A stretch of 46,249 nucleotides of DNA from an uncultured Bacteroidales bacterium (GCA_947074145.1 CAMTOJ010000024.1:1-46249); one strand, 5' to 3'; positions 1-8,390 are shown, counted from the first letter of the stretch. The notes: a model not told the origin generated them from the letters alone. Program-made: numbers and translations.

Positions 1-214
1 AAAGACCTACGCTGTATTGTGGACTACCAAGGTTTGTCTCTACAATAAATATCCTCTCCGAATCCTTTATCCCTCTATTATAACTAAACTCCGCCACAAC
101 CTGAGTCAACAACAAATATGATGTTGTAAAAGCTATCGCAAGACCTATTATATTAAGAATAGTAGATATCTTGTAATGACGTAAAGTATAGAGTAATATT
201 TTTATGGAATTCAT
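1..214 (-). CDS. FtsX/MacB-type ABC transporter permease, N-terminal fragment (cut by window edge)
   Basis: Only the first 71 codons lie in the window; the reading frame is open to position 1. The start codon at 214 opens a peptide beginning MNSIKILLYTLRHYKISTIL, followed by a hydrophobic membrane segment at about residues 18-38 and the start of an extracytoplasmic domain. It is nearly the same as the N-terminus of the complete permease ending at 272, and the DNA of the two also matches closely for about 185 bases, so this is a tandem paralogue. It follows that gene by 57 bases on the same strand and is probably the last or next member of the efflux operon. By family, it would form a permease dimer or heterodimer powered by the LolD/MacB-like ATPase encoded upstream. 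The protein sequences diverge after about residue 60. Substrate is unknown. Confidence 0.85.
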   Translation of the reverse strand, partial: MNSIKILLYTLRHYKISTILNIIGLAIAFTTSYLLLTQVVAEFSYNRGIKDSERIFIVETNLGSPQYSVGL

Positions 215-271
215 TTGATTTATTTTTTAAATTGCATGTAATGTGACAAGACATATAATTGAATCTCTATC

Positions 272-2650
272 TTATTCTTTTCTAAGAATATGAGCCGGAT
301 CCTGAATGACAGTTTTCCACGCACTCGCCATTATCACAATAAGTGTTATCAGCATAACAAGAACGACTGAAATTATATAAACCCATGAATACAGTTCAAC
401 CTTATAAGCAAACTGCTCCTGCCACTTTATAAAAACATAAGTTGCAAGCGGTGCCGAAACAATAAAACAAAGTGATATTATTTTTATAAATCTTATATTG
501 AAAATTGATAAGACACTCCCTATCGTAGCCCCGTTTACTCGTCTTATTGCAATCTCACTTCTTCTGTATTGTGTCTCAAAAAGCACAAGGCCGAAAACTC
601 CCATTAGAGAGATTAATATAGATATAACCGAAAAAAGTGTAATTATTGAAGATTGTCTTTTCTCCTTCTCATATAACCCGGCAAGCTCTTTCCTAAAACT
701 TCTAACCTCAATCTCATCTCTATTTATCGACGGATCTGTCTCCACTATTTTTGTCTTTATAAAATCTACGATTTCAGGGAGATTGCTATTCGGATTTATT
801 TTTATATAAGAATTTTCAAAACTATTCCAATAATCCTTTCCAAAAACATAAAATGCAAAAGGCTCAATATTATATTGCAATGTCTGGAAATTAAAGTTTT
901 CCGAGAAGCCGGCAATCCCGGTCTTTTCCTGATGCCCATAAATATTATCGACCAACGATAACCCCCATTTAGATTGTGCTATTTCATTGAATATAAATAT
1001 TCCATTTTCTGATTTTTCATCACTAAAAATAAAATCTCTTCCCTCTCTGATATTTATTTCGAAAACATCAAGAAAATTATATGCTACAGGAAAACATCTG
1101 AAATTCATAGATTCCCCATCTTTATTATTGCGCCCCCAAGTCATAGACTGATTCGAAACAAAATTACGAAAGCAATATGTAACATCCTCTATTCCCGGAT
1201 CCTCTTTCAGTTTCTCTGTAAAAGAGGTTCTTGTCTCTACATTCTCACCTATTTTAGGCGTTACATTGACAGATAATATGCTTTCACTTTCATACCCCAT
1301 ATCATATTTTAGCATAAACGAATTCTGCATAAAAACGAATATCGCACATATTATAAAAAACAAAGAGATAAAACATTGTAAAGATATTAATCCGTTTCTC
1401 AACATCCGTCCTGACGATGTAGCTCCGAAATTGCTCTTCACTATAAATGCCGCCGGAAAGGATGTGATATAATATGCGGGATAAATAGCAATCAACAGTC
1501 CGGCTGTCATTATACCTGTCACAAAAGTTAAGAATAACCCGATGTTTGATTTAATGCTAATTGAGAAATCAAATAAATCATTAATAGATGATATTCTCAC
1601 TATTGAAATAAAAAACAATGTAATGAACAGAGAAATTGATACTATCATCAGAGATTCCAAGAATACAAGTAGTCTGAGTTCCGTATCAGTCGCTCCATGA
1701 ATCTTCTTTGTATTCAGACTCTTTATTCTTTGAGGTACAAGAGCAAGAAAAAAATTAAGAAAATTAATAAAAGCTATACAAAGTACAATTATAGCTATTA
1801 TCATATAAACCATCGTTATAGCTTTATTACCTGATCTTACATCCGAAGTTGATGATTGAGAAAAATAAGTATTTTCTAAAGATGTCAGTTTTATTATACC
1901 CCGATCTATTCGATTATTATCAATTTCATCACCTAAAACATCTATATATTTATTATATAAAACTTCTGTAAAAGCTTCTACATCATCTTTATGTCTCAGT
2001 TTCAGATATAACGGATCATTATAATTATTCCAATTCCCCGTATTCAGTTTATCAATAGGTGCGCAAATAACAGATTCAAGAGATGCAAAATCAGAATTCT
2101 CGGGAAAATCGTCGTATATAAAACCGATTGTTTTACTTTTTGAGGAATCAAATCTCTTTCCTTGTGAAACTTTATCATCTATCTCCAATCCATATTTTTC
2201 TGCAACTTGTCTACTTATTCCCAGAGTTTCCCCTTTTTTCCATAAGATAGTATCTCCTGCTACAATCCTGAATCCGGCAAGATCCAGTGCTTCAGCCATA
2301 TATTTAGCATGTTTAATAATAATAGGTGTTTGAGAGAATTTCTCAAAGGTATAAATACCATCATAAGCCTGAATTTCTCCAAATTGAAAAGCCTCAACAT
2401 AAGTAGACTCTTCAATAATCATTTTTGCAAGAGGAGCACAGAAACGGTCAAAATGATTAAAAACCAGATTAGTCTCAATCTTAAATATCCTCTCCGAATC
2501 CTTTATCCCCCTATTATAACCAAACTCAGCCACAACCTGTGTCAGCAACAAATAAGATGTTGTAAACGCAATTGCAAGACCTATTATATTAAGAATAGTA
2601 GATGTCTTATAATGTCGTAATGTATAGAGTAATATTTTAATGGAATTCAT
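272..2650 (-). CDS. FtsX/MacB-family ABC transporter permease
   Basis: 792 residues. The layout is that of the Bacteroidota long FtsX-like permeases: a membrane segment at about residues 18-38, a periplasmic MacB-PCD-like region, three membrane segments at about 280-400 (FtsX core), a further segment near 425-445, a second periplasmic region, and a C-terminal FtsX core at about 670-785. Such proteins act with a LolD/MacB-like ATPase to move substrates or transmit force across the envelope, handing cargo to an adaptor and TolC-like channel. All those partners are encoded just upstream on the same strand. The start lies 12 bases after the ATPase stop. A second permease with an almost identical start follows downstream. 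Antimicrobial peptide, drug or lipoprotein substrates are all possible; the sequence does not decide. Confidence 0.9.
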   Translation of the reverse strand: MNSIKILLYTLRHYKTSTILNIIGLAIAFTTSYLLLTQVVAEFGYNRGIKDSERIFKIETNLVFNHFDRFCAPLAKMIIEESTYVEAFQFGEIQAYDGIYTFEKFSQTPIIIKHAKYMAEALDLAGFRIVAGDTILWKKGETLGISRQVAEKYGLEIDDKVSQGKRFDSSKSKTIGFIYDDFPENSDFASLESVICAPIDKLNTGNWNNYNDPLYLKLRHKDDVEAFTEVLYNKYIDVLGDEIDNNRIDRGIIKLTSLENTYFSQSSTSDVRSGNKAITMVYMIIAIIVLCIAFINFLNFFLALVPQRIKSLNTKKIHGATDTELRLLVFLESLMIVSISLFITLFFISIVRISSINDLFDFSISIKSNIGLFLTFVTGIMTAGLLIAIYPAYYITSFPAAFIVKSNFGATSSGRMLRNGLISLQCFISLFFIICAIFVFMQNSFMLKYDMGYESESILSVNVTPKIGENVETRTSFTEKLKEDPGIEDVTYCFRNFVSNQSMTWGRNNKDGESMNFRCFPVAYNFLDVFEINIREGRDFIFSDEKSENGIFIFNEIAQSKWGLSLVDNIYGHQEKTGIAGFSENFNFQTLQYNIEPFAFYVFGKDYWNSFENSYIKINPNSNLPEIVDFIKTKIVETDPSINRDEIEVRSFRKELAGLYEKEKRQSSIITLFSVISILISLMGVFGLVLFETQYRRSEIAIRRVNGATIGSVLSIFNIRFIKIISLCFIVSAPLATYVFIKWQEQFAYKVELYSWVYIISVVLVMLITLIVIMASAWKTVIQDPAHILRKE

Positions 2651-2662
2651 AATCTTTGAGCT

Positions 2663-3346
2663 TTACATTTTGTCATTTAGCGAACTAACCACCTGACCAT
2701 CGAAAAGATTGATAATGCGATGAGCATAAGATGCGTCTTTTTGTGAATGTGTAACCATGATCACTGTAGTTCCTTTCTTATTCAATTCAGTTAGTATCTC
2801 CATCACCTCCTGACCGTTTTTAGAATCAAGATTACCTGTAGGCTCATCGGCAAGGATAAGTCCCGGATTAGCTATAACGGCTCTCGCGATAGCCACACGC
2901 TGCTGCTGACCTCCCGAAAGCTGATTAGGAAAATGCATTGATCGGTGTAAAATATTCAGATCAGTCATTATCTTTTTCACTTTCTCCTTTTTTTCCTTTG
3001 AAGAAAAACCAAGATATGATAATGGCAATGTGATATTCTCTTCCACATTGATCTCATCAATAAGATTAAATGACTGGAAAACAAACCCTATTTTCCCTCT
3101 TCTGTAAATTGTACGTTCCTTCTCTTTTAGTTTTGAAACTTCAACTCCGTCAATTTTAAAACTACCATTTGTCGGTGTATCAAGAAGGCCAAGAATATTA
3201 AGAAGTGTAGTCTTACCACACCCGGAAGGACCCATTATTGCCACAAACTCACCCTTCTTAACATCGATATTTATATTATTCAAAGCCATTGTTTCAACAA
3301 GCTCCGTACGAAATGTTTTTTCAATATTTTCTAATATCAGTTCCAT
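2663..3346 (-). CDS. ABC transporter ATP-binding protein, MacB/LolD type
   Basis: 227 residues, the usual length for this family. Every ATPase motif is intact: Walker A GPSGCGKT at 39-46, Q-loop glutamine at 91, signature LSGGQ at 143-147, Walker B ending in the catalytic glutamate E168 (LILADEPTGNLD), and the switch histidine H200. The PTGNLDS stretch and short length place it with the LolD/MacB/FtsE group that drives FtsX-type permeases rather than with importers. It sits between the adaptor gene (63 bases upstream) and the permease (12 bases downstream), so it should be the energy-supplying subunit of this efflux operon, at the cytoplasmic face of the inner membrane. Confidence 0.95.
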   Translation of the reverse strand: MELILENIEKTFRTELVETMALNNINIDVKKGEFVAIMGPSGCGKTTLLNILGLLDTPTNGSFKIDGVEVSKLKEKERTIYRRGKIGFVFQSFNLIDEINVEENITLPLSYLGFSSKEKKEKVKKIMTDLNILHRSMHFPNQLSGGQQQRVAIARAVIANPGLILADEPTGNLDSKNGQEVMEILTELNKKGTTVIMVTHSQKDASYAHRIINLFDGQVVSSLNDKM

Positions 3347-3409
3347 ATCATTTATTTTTCGTTAATATACAATTTCAAATATTTTTCATGCAGAATTAAT
3401 TATATGTTT

Positions 3410-4660
3410 TTACTGAAGAATCAGTTTTTCAACATTAGTAAAGCCATCATAAGAGGAAGTTATCACCTTTTCATCCGGTTTAAGACCTTCAAGAACCTCA
3501 TAATATTTAGGATTCTGCCTTCCGATTCTTATAAATCGTCTGATTGCCTCTTTTCCGTCAGCCGATACAACGAATATCCATCTGCCACCTGTAGAAGAAA
3601 AAAAACCTCCCCGGGGTATAATAACACTTTTTACAGGCTCATCAAGCTGAAGATTTACGTAATAAGTCTGACCTACACGTATATTCCCGGGAGTATCCTC
3701 ATTAAATATCAGATCACATCTGAATTGTCCGTCTCTTACTTCAGGATATATCTTATCCACATTTACCCCGAATCCTACACTCTGACGTTCAAGCCGTCCC
3801 GTCAATCCTCTCGAAATCTTATCTATATAATGTTCGTCGATATTCACTTTCAGAATATAATTATCAAGCAGATTAATCTGCCCTACCGTTGTTCCGGCAT
3901 TTATACTCTGACCAAGCTCTACGTCGAACGATCCGAGTTGTCCGTCATGAGATGCCCTTATCTTAAGATTGTCGGCTCTTTGCCTGACAAGCATAAGATT
4001 CTCCTGCATATTGTCAAGACTCTCCTGCATCTTCTGCAACTGGATATTTCTATACAATGAATCCTGATAAATCCTTTCTTTCAAAAGATCAAGCTGACTT
4101 TGAGCAAGAAGATAATCTTCTTCCGCTTTAAGAAAATTCTCTCTCGATGTCAGCCTTTCATCATATAACTCTTTTTGTTGATTATACGCTCTTTTACTTC
4201 TGTTGGCATCCGTCGTTACACTTAATTTATTTTGCATCATCGAAAGGATATCCTTCTTCATATTTATCTCCGTATCCCTCAACATATTCTGTTTTTCGGC
4301 AAGCTGAGCCTCACTGTCGAGTGTCTGTTGCGCAAGATTCGGATTCTTCAAAACAGCTATCACATCTCCGGCTTTCACACGTTCGCCCTCTTCCACAAGT
4401 TTGGCTTCCACTACTCCGCTTTCCAAAGCCGATATCTTTACCGTCGAACCGGGCTGCACCTGTCCGTTTAGTCGCAAATAATTATAAAAATCATCCTCAA
4501 CAACTTCGCTCACAGTGAGAGTTCTTTCATCGATTTTCATCTTATTTGAATGATCTCCAAAAAGAATCCATCCCGCTATCACTATCATTATTATTGCGAA
4601 TATCAGATAAGGCAGATGCTTTTTCTTCAATCCCTTTTTTTGCTCCAATATCTTATCCAT
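3410..4660 (-). CDS. HlyD/RND-type periplasmic adaptor (membrane fusion) protein
   Basis: 416 residues from the start chosen here. An upstream in-frame ATG at 4687 would overlap the TolC gene by 23 bases; the ATG at 4660 falls just after that gene's stop and gives a normal N-terminus (MDKILEQKKG). A short basic stretch is followed by one membrane anchor (about 16-34), a biotinyl-lipoyl-like half (VVEAKLVEEGERVKAGDVIA), a long coiled-coil hairpin with many Gln, Leu and Glu residues (about 100-215), the second lipoyl half, and beta-barrel/membrane-proximal domains. The adaptor bridges inner-membrane permease and outer-membrane channel in tripartite efflux. Its position between the TolC gene and the ATPase gene supports this. 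Confidence 0.92.
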   Translation of the reverse strand: MDKILEQKKGLKKKHLPYLIFAIIMIVIAGWILFGDHSNKMKIDERTLTVSEVVEDDFYNYLRLNGQVQPGSTVKISALESGVVEAKLVEEGERVKAGDVIAVLKNPNLAQQTLDSEAQLAEKQNMLRDTEINMKKDILSMMQNKLSVTTDANRSKRAYNQQKELYDERLTSRENFLKAEEDYLLAQSQLDLLKERIYQDSLYRNIQLQKMQESLDNMQENLMLVRQRADNLKIRASHDGQLGSFDVELGQSINAGTTVGQINLLDNYILKVNIDEHYIDKISRGLTGRLERQSVGFGVNVDKIYPEVRDGQFRCDLIFNEDTPGNIRVGQTYYVNLQLDEPVKSVIIPRGGFFSSTGGRWIFVVSADGKEAIRRFIRIGRQNPKYYEVLEGLKPDEKVITSSYDGFTNVEKLILQ

Positions 4661-4664
4661 AACC

Positions 4665-6005
4665 TTATTGATTAATATACGGCACACCGTTAAAATGATC
4701 GTACTGTATTTTCTGTATTATATATTGTATCTGTTTACCGGTCACTGCCGCATTCGCCTCAGCCAGCTTCGAGCTGCTTGTAAAAAGCTCAAGAGCAGAA
4801 ATCACACCCTGTTCATACATTCGCTGATTCGCCCGGTGTGAAGTCATAACCGCTGTCAGTTGAGAAACCGAAGCAAGATATTCCCGCTTTGCTCCTTCAA
4901 GATTAAGAATCAGCATCGTTGCCTCTTTTCTAAGTTCAAAAATCATACGCTGATTGGCAGCTTCTCCGATTTTCAATGCAATTCCCGCATTTCTTATATT
5001 ATTATGCCGCCTCATCTTGTCGAACAAAGGGATTGATATTCCCGTGCTGATATATTCTCCCATATTATTCTTAAACTGATCATTGAATTTACTTCTCGCA
5101 TATCCGCCCTGAAGATCCTTATAATAAGAGGTCGAGATTCCCGCATTCAGATAAATAGATGGAATCACATATCCTCTTGCAATCTTCAGATTGAATTCCT
5201 TTTGTTTCAATTGCTCTGCCGCGACTTTAGCTCTCGGATTAACCATTACATTATACTCAATATCAAAAGCTGTTTCATCTTCACCTATTGTCAGATCATC
5301 ACTTATCACAATATCTTTCTCCAAAGGCCAGAACATGGCACCTTTAAGATCGAGAATAGAATTTTCATAAAGATTTTGTTGATTTACAAGAGTAAATTCA
5401 AAACTTGCTACCGTTGCTCTCATCTGTTCAACTTCTGCGCCCGATTTTATGCCAAGCTCCTCCTCCTTTATAGTCTTTCTAAGATTCCCTTTATTCGCAT
5501 CAAGTTGACTCTCTATCTGTTTTACCAACTCCGCATAATAAATCACATTATAAAAAGCTCTGATCACAGAAAGCGAAACATCATCAGCTTCTATCTCCGC
5601 ATTAACCTTACTCTCTCTGGAATAACTACAGTATAATTTATAATTATTGATATTCACAAGTCCGTCGAATATCGGAAGAGAAACCAAAGCCCCGTAATTG
5701 CTTCCGAAAGTTTGTCGGTCCGTGTACATATTGGTTTCCGGATCAACTCCTCGCCCGTAATTTATATTAGCATTAACAGAACTTCCAATCTCAGGTAAGA
5801 AAGACAACAAAGCATTTTGTTGTCCTATTTTCGATTGCTTATATCTGTATTCAGATTGCTTATTTATCAGCGAATGTTCTTTTGCATAAATCAGACAATC
5901 TTGCAATGATAATCCTGATTCTCTTTCTATATGCTCCGTCATACAGAAACATGGCGATGTTAGCGGGATTATTATAATCATCAATATTGTCAGAAGATTT
6001 CGCAT
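4665..6005 (-). CDS. TolC-family outer-membrane efflux channel
   Basis: 446 residues, typical TolC length. It has a hydrophobic signal peptide (about 1-21) and then the two-repeat outer-membrane efflux protein pattern: long helical stretches rich in Gln, Asn and Ala, with short strand segments such as EIGSSVNANINYGRGVD near 65-85 and the matching VIPSIYLNAGISTSYY in the second half. TolC trimers form the exit duct through the outer membrane. It is the first gene of the minus-strand operon TolC-adaptor-ATPase-permease(s), and the stop is 4 bases before the adaptor start, so translation is probably coupled. Upstream lies one copy of the duplicated intergenic segment, which suggests control by the divergent two-component system. 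Confidence 0.92.
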   Translation of the reverse strand: MRNLLTILMIIIIPLTSPCFCMTEHIERESGLSLQDCLIYAKEHSLINKQSEYRYKQSKIGQQNALLSFLPEIGSSVNANINYGRGVDPETNMYTDRQTFGSNYGALVSLPIFDGLVNINNYKLYCSYSRESKVNAEIEADDVSLSVIRAFYNVIYYAELVKQIESQLDANKGNLRKTIKEEELGIKSGAEVEQMRATVASFEFTLVNQQNLYENSILDLKGAMFWPLEKDIVISDDLTIGEDETAFDIEYNVMVNPRAKVAAEQLKQKEFNLKIARGYVIPSIYLNAGISTSYYKDLQGGYARSKFNDQFKNNMGEYISTGISIPLFDKMRRHNNIRNAGIALKIGEAANQRMIFELRKEATMLILNLEGAKREYLASVSQLTAVMTSHRANQRMYEQGVISALELFTSSSKLAEANAAVTGKQIQYIIQKIQYDHFNGVPYINQ

Positions 6006-6029
6006 AAAAGATTTTCATTTTGTTTATGA

Positions 6030-6124
6030 TTCAAAAATATGGCTATCTGAATCTCAAAATGATAATAATGACATATATCAGCTTATTCCCCTGTAAATTG
6101 TATAAAAATTGCACAAACCAATAC
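6030..6124. repeat. Direct repeat copy 1 (upstream of efflux operon)
   Basis: This segment recurs in the same orientation at 6624-6719. By eye the core (from 6042) differs by about four substitutions and one 1-base insertion over 83 bases, with a less similar left flank. Copy 1 begins 25 bases upstream of the TolC start codon. It contains the 12-base pseudo-palindrome TGACATATATCA at 6069-6080. It also contains a minus-strand TAnnTTTG promoter-like motif (TATTTTTG, 6032-6039) that is altered to TCTCTTTG in copy 2. Confidence 0.85.
6032..6039 (-). promoter_or_regulatory. Putative -7 promoter element for the TolC-led efflux operon
   Basis: On the minus strand this reads TATTTTTG, a match to the Bacteroidota -7 consensus TAnnTTTG, 26 bases from the start codon. 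A TTTG lies upstream, but with only 15 bases between the two, shorter than the usual 19-21, so the assignment is tentative. Confidence 0.3.
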
Positions 6125-6623
6125 AGTTTGGCTTTACGAATTAACGGTCTTCTTTTAAATAAAAGTAATTCTCAAACGGTCTTATCCTGAAAAATATATA
6201 CACATTTTCAACGCATAAAAGATAAACTCTATTAGAGATTAAATTTAAAACTGTAAAGCAATTTCAGGGAAAGTCATTACCTTAATATATAAAATCGCCA
6301 ACTTGGGAATTGGAACGTTCCAACTCCCAAGTTGGAATGTTCCAATCGGGCAGTTGGAATGTTCCAACCGGGCAGTTGGAGATAAATCAGTTTGTAAAAA
6401 ATATAGACTTAATTCTCATTACCGAAATAGTAGTTTGGGCATATACCATAAATACGTTGGTTCTTTCAAAACTATTTTACACAAATACTTGTGAAGTTTG
6501 GGCATATCCGATAAATCCGCCGGTCTAAGCATATAATTTGGTAAGTTTAATAAGAAAAAATTCACATCGATATATCATCTAATCCTCTATTTATTCAACA
6601 ATATTAAACACAGATTTTTTCTG
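6125..6623. other. ~500 bp non-coding segment between the two direct repeats
   Basis: No credible gene: the only frames are two overlapping short ones that run through the palindrome array. Besides that array it holds a second imperfect direct repeat, AGTTTGGGCATAT at 6432-6444 and 6495-6507, each followed within a few bases by ATAAAT. No transposase and no terminal inverted repeats were recognised. Confidence 0.6.
6302..6380. repeat. Tandem palindrome array (TTGGAAYGTTCCAA units)
   Basis: A 30-base near-perfect palindrome (6302-6331, one mismatch, centred on GGAACGTTCC) runs directly into two 22-base tandem units of the form AGTTGGAATGTTCCAAYCGGGC (6330-6351 and 6352-6373) and a broken third (6374-6380). 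Each unit carries the same 14-base palindrome TTGGAAYGTTCCAA, so three copies sit at spacings close to two helical turns. It lies between the two copies of the 95-base direct repeat and has no coding potential that I believe. It could be a binding-site array or a small genome-wide interspersed palindrome. Confidence 0.85.
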
Positions 6624-6719
6624 TTCAAAGAGATAGCTATCCGAATATCAAAATGATAATAATGACATATATCAGCTTATTTCACCTGTAAATTGTATAA
6701 AAATTACACAAACCAATAC
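6624..6719. repeat. Direct repeat copy 2 (upstream of response regulator)
   Basis: Second copy of the segment at 6030-6124, offset by 594-595 bases, in the same orientation. The pseudo-palindrome TGACATATATCA is unchanged at 6663-6674. The copy ends about 80 bases upstream of the response-regulator start. Its presence on both sides suggests that the efflux operon and the regulator operon once shared one divergent control region. Confidence 0.85.
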
Positions 6720-6769
6720 TATACGTCGTTTTGCATTATACGTTACATATATTTCTGTTTATTAATATT

Positions 6770-6777
6770 TATCTTTG
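6770..6777 (+). promoter_or_regulatory. Putative -7 promoter element for the REC-Fis/kinase operon
   Basis: TATCTTTG matches the Bacteroidota TAnnTTTG consensus exactly and ends 23 bases before the chosen start of the response regulator. No TTTG is found at the expected -33 distance, so confidence is moderate. Confidence 0.4.
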
Positions 6778-6800
6778 ATAAAACCTTCAATCATTTCATT

Positions 6801-7394
6801 ATGTATGATTATCATATCTTAGTTATCGACGACAATCAGGCACTTCTTCAAAGTCTCAGGATAGTGCTGCAAGCTACCTTTTCTAAGGTTGCGACTCTTA
6901 CGAATCCGCAACTTGTCCCGGCGGTTCTAAACTGCGGTCCGGTAGATGTGATACTTCTTGATATGAATTTCAACAACTGTAAACTTGACGGTGAAGAGGG
7001 ACTGTTCTGGCTCGAAAAAATAAAATCACGCCCCGATGCTCCTGCGGTAATATTGATTACGGCTTTCGGAGATATCGGTCTTGCCGTCGAAGCAATGAAA
7101 AAAGGCGCTGACGATTTCATCACAAAACCATGGAATAACGAAACTCTTATTGAAAAAATAATTTCTGCGATAAATAAAAAAAAGGAGAGTTTGGAATCCG
7201 TGAACACTGCATCGAACGTTTCTGAAAAAGATGTATTAACTATCTCCGACACAGAGATGACTCTTGAAGAGATAGAGAAAAAGAAGATTATAGATGTTAT
7301 TAAGAAAAATAACCGAAATATGACTCTTTCGGCAATGCAACTTGGCATAACACGCCGCACTCTTTACAATAAGATAGAAAAATACGGTCTCTAA
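6801..7394 (+). CDS. Response regulator, REC plus Fis-type helix-turn-helix, no AAA+ domain
   Basis: 197 residues from the ATG at 6801. An open frame extends to 6693, but the extra residues are hydrophobic and unlike any receiver, whereas MYDYHILVIDDNQ is a normal receiver start. The receiver domain (5-125) has the acidic pair D10/D11, phospho-acceptor D54 in LLDMNF, T87 and K109 (TKPW). After a linker comes a short C-terminal HTH_8 (Fis) domain ending MTLSAMQLGITRRTLYNKIEKYGL-type helices (about 150-197). The NtrC family would carry a sigma-54 AAA+ domain between these parts; here it is absent, as in RegA/PrrA-type regulators. The kinase gene follows 33 bases downstream. It probably controls itself and the divergent efflux operon. 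Confidence 0.92.
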   Translation: MYDYHILVIDDNQALLQSLRIVLQATFSKVATLTNPQLVPAVLNCGPVDVILLDMNFNNCKLDGEEGLFWLEKIKSRPDAPAVILITAFGDIGLAVEAMKKGADDFITKPWNNETLIEKIISAINKKKESLESVNTASNVSEKDVLTISDTEMTLEEIEKKKIIDVIKKNNRNMTLSAMQLGITRRTLYNKIEKYGL

Positions 7395-7427
7395 TTTTTT
7401 TTAAGATTCACGAATCTCACATTTGAC

Positions 7428-8390
7428 ATGAGTTATAAATATTTCAACACTATAATAATATCTTATATTTTAGGAATCATATTAATATCCGGTATGATCG
7501 GAACACTTATTTCAACACAAGGTGATATAGTATTCATTTTTGCTCTTGCGATAGCTTTGATCCTAACAATTGGCGGACTTATGATCTTTATACGTAAGCC
7601 ATTGAAACAGATTTATCAGTTTTTTCTTGCATTAAAATGCAATGATTCAACGATTCGTTTCAATAAAGTCAAAGACCCTCTGCTCAATGAGATATACGAA
7701 GAGATGAACGATATAGTGATTGAAAGCAATAATAAGAAACTTGAACTGGAAACTAAGAAAAGTTATTACGACAGAATACTGAGAATAATGACTCACGAAA
7801 TAAGAAACACCATAACACCTATTGTCTCATGTTCGGAACATCTTGTAAACAAGAATAGCGATAATGATAATGAAGAGTTAAATGTTATTCTTAACCAAAG
7901 TCGTAACATAGTCGATTTTCTTGATTCTTATCATACTCTTACTCACCTTCCGGATCCGGAATTTACCTCGATAAACATCAAATCGCTTTGTGAAGATATG
8001 CTTATTTTCCTCCGAAACGAAAAAGGTGGCGACAAGTTAAATGTCTATGTTCCCGACATGGAAATATATGCCGACAGAATGCAGATGCAGCTTATTCTTG
8101 GCAATATTCTAAGAAATGCACTTCAGGCTATAGAAGGTCTTGAAGACGGAGTTGTGGAATTAAGAGCATCAATATCCGATGGTAAACCTTTTATTTCTAT
8201 AACCGACAACGGTCCCGGTATCTCCAAAGAGCTTATTGATTCTATATTCCTACCCTTTTACAGTACGAAAAAAAGCGGTTCAGGCATAGGGTTATGTCTG
8301 AGCCGCCAGATTATGAAGTTGCACGGTGGCGATCTTTGTGTGTCAAGTTATCCGGAACAAAGAATCACTCGATTTACTATCTCTTTCTAA
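7428..8390 (+). CDS. Membrane sensor histidine kinase (NtrB-like core)
   Basis: 320 residues. Two membrane segments (about 7-28 and 35-55) with almost no periplasmic loop, then a linker and the dimerisation/phospho-acceptor helix with H123 in MTHEIRNTI. The catalytic domain has the N-box around N230 (NILRNALQAI), G1 box ITDNGPGI, F-box FLPFYSTKK and G2 box GSGIGLCLS. The HEIRNTI phospho-box and short sensor are typical of kinases paired with Fis-domain response regulators in Bacteroidota. With such a small outer loop, the signal is probably sensed in or near the membrane, as in envelope-stress or peptide-sensing kinases; this is inference. The gene ends 69 bases short of the convergent hybrid sensor gene. 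Confidence 0.92.
   Translation: MSYKYFNTIIISYILGIILISGMIGTLISTQGDIVFIFALAIALILTIGGLMIFIRKPLKQIYQFFLALKCNDSTIRFNKVKDPLLNEIYEEMNDIVIESNNKKLELETKKSYYDRILRIMTHEIRNTITPIVSCSEHLVNKNSDNDNEELNVILNQSRNIVDFLDSYHTLTHLPDPEFTSINIKSLCEDMLIFLRNEKGGDKLNVYVPDMEIYADRMQMQLILGNILRNALQAIEGLEDGVVELRASISDGKPFISITDNGPGISKELIDSIFLPFYSTKKSGSGIGLCLSRQIMKLHGGDLCVSSYPEQRITRFTISF

Noticed and set aside
6302..6380. Possible CRISPR-like array
   Set aside because: Units are contiguous 22-mers with no unique spacers and no cas genes in the window.
6303..6528. Two overlapping plus-strand reading frames of 63 and 72 codons
   Set aside because: They run through the tandem palindrome array and have repeat-derived composition (SNSQVG/PSWNVP-like repeats); no family or start signal supports them.
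6030..6719. Insertion sequence with 95-bp target duplication
   Set aside because: No transposase, no terminal inverted repeats, and the duplicated length is far above usual target-site duplications; segmental duplication fits better.
6693..6800. Longer N-terminus for the response regulator
   Set aside because: The 36 extra residues are hydrophobic/aromatic with no family match, overlap the direct repeat and the promoter-like motif, and the receiver begins normally at 6801.
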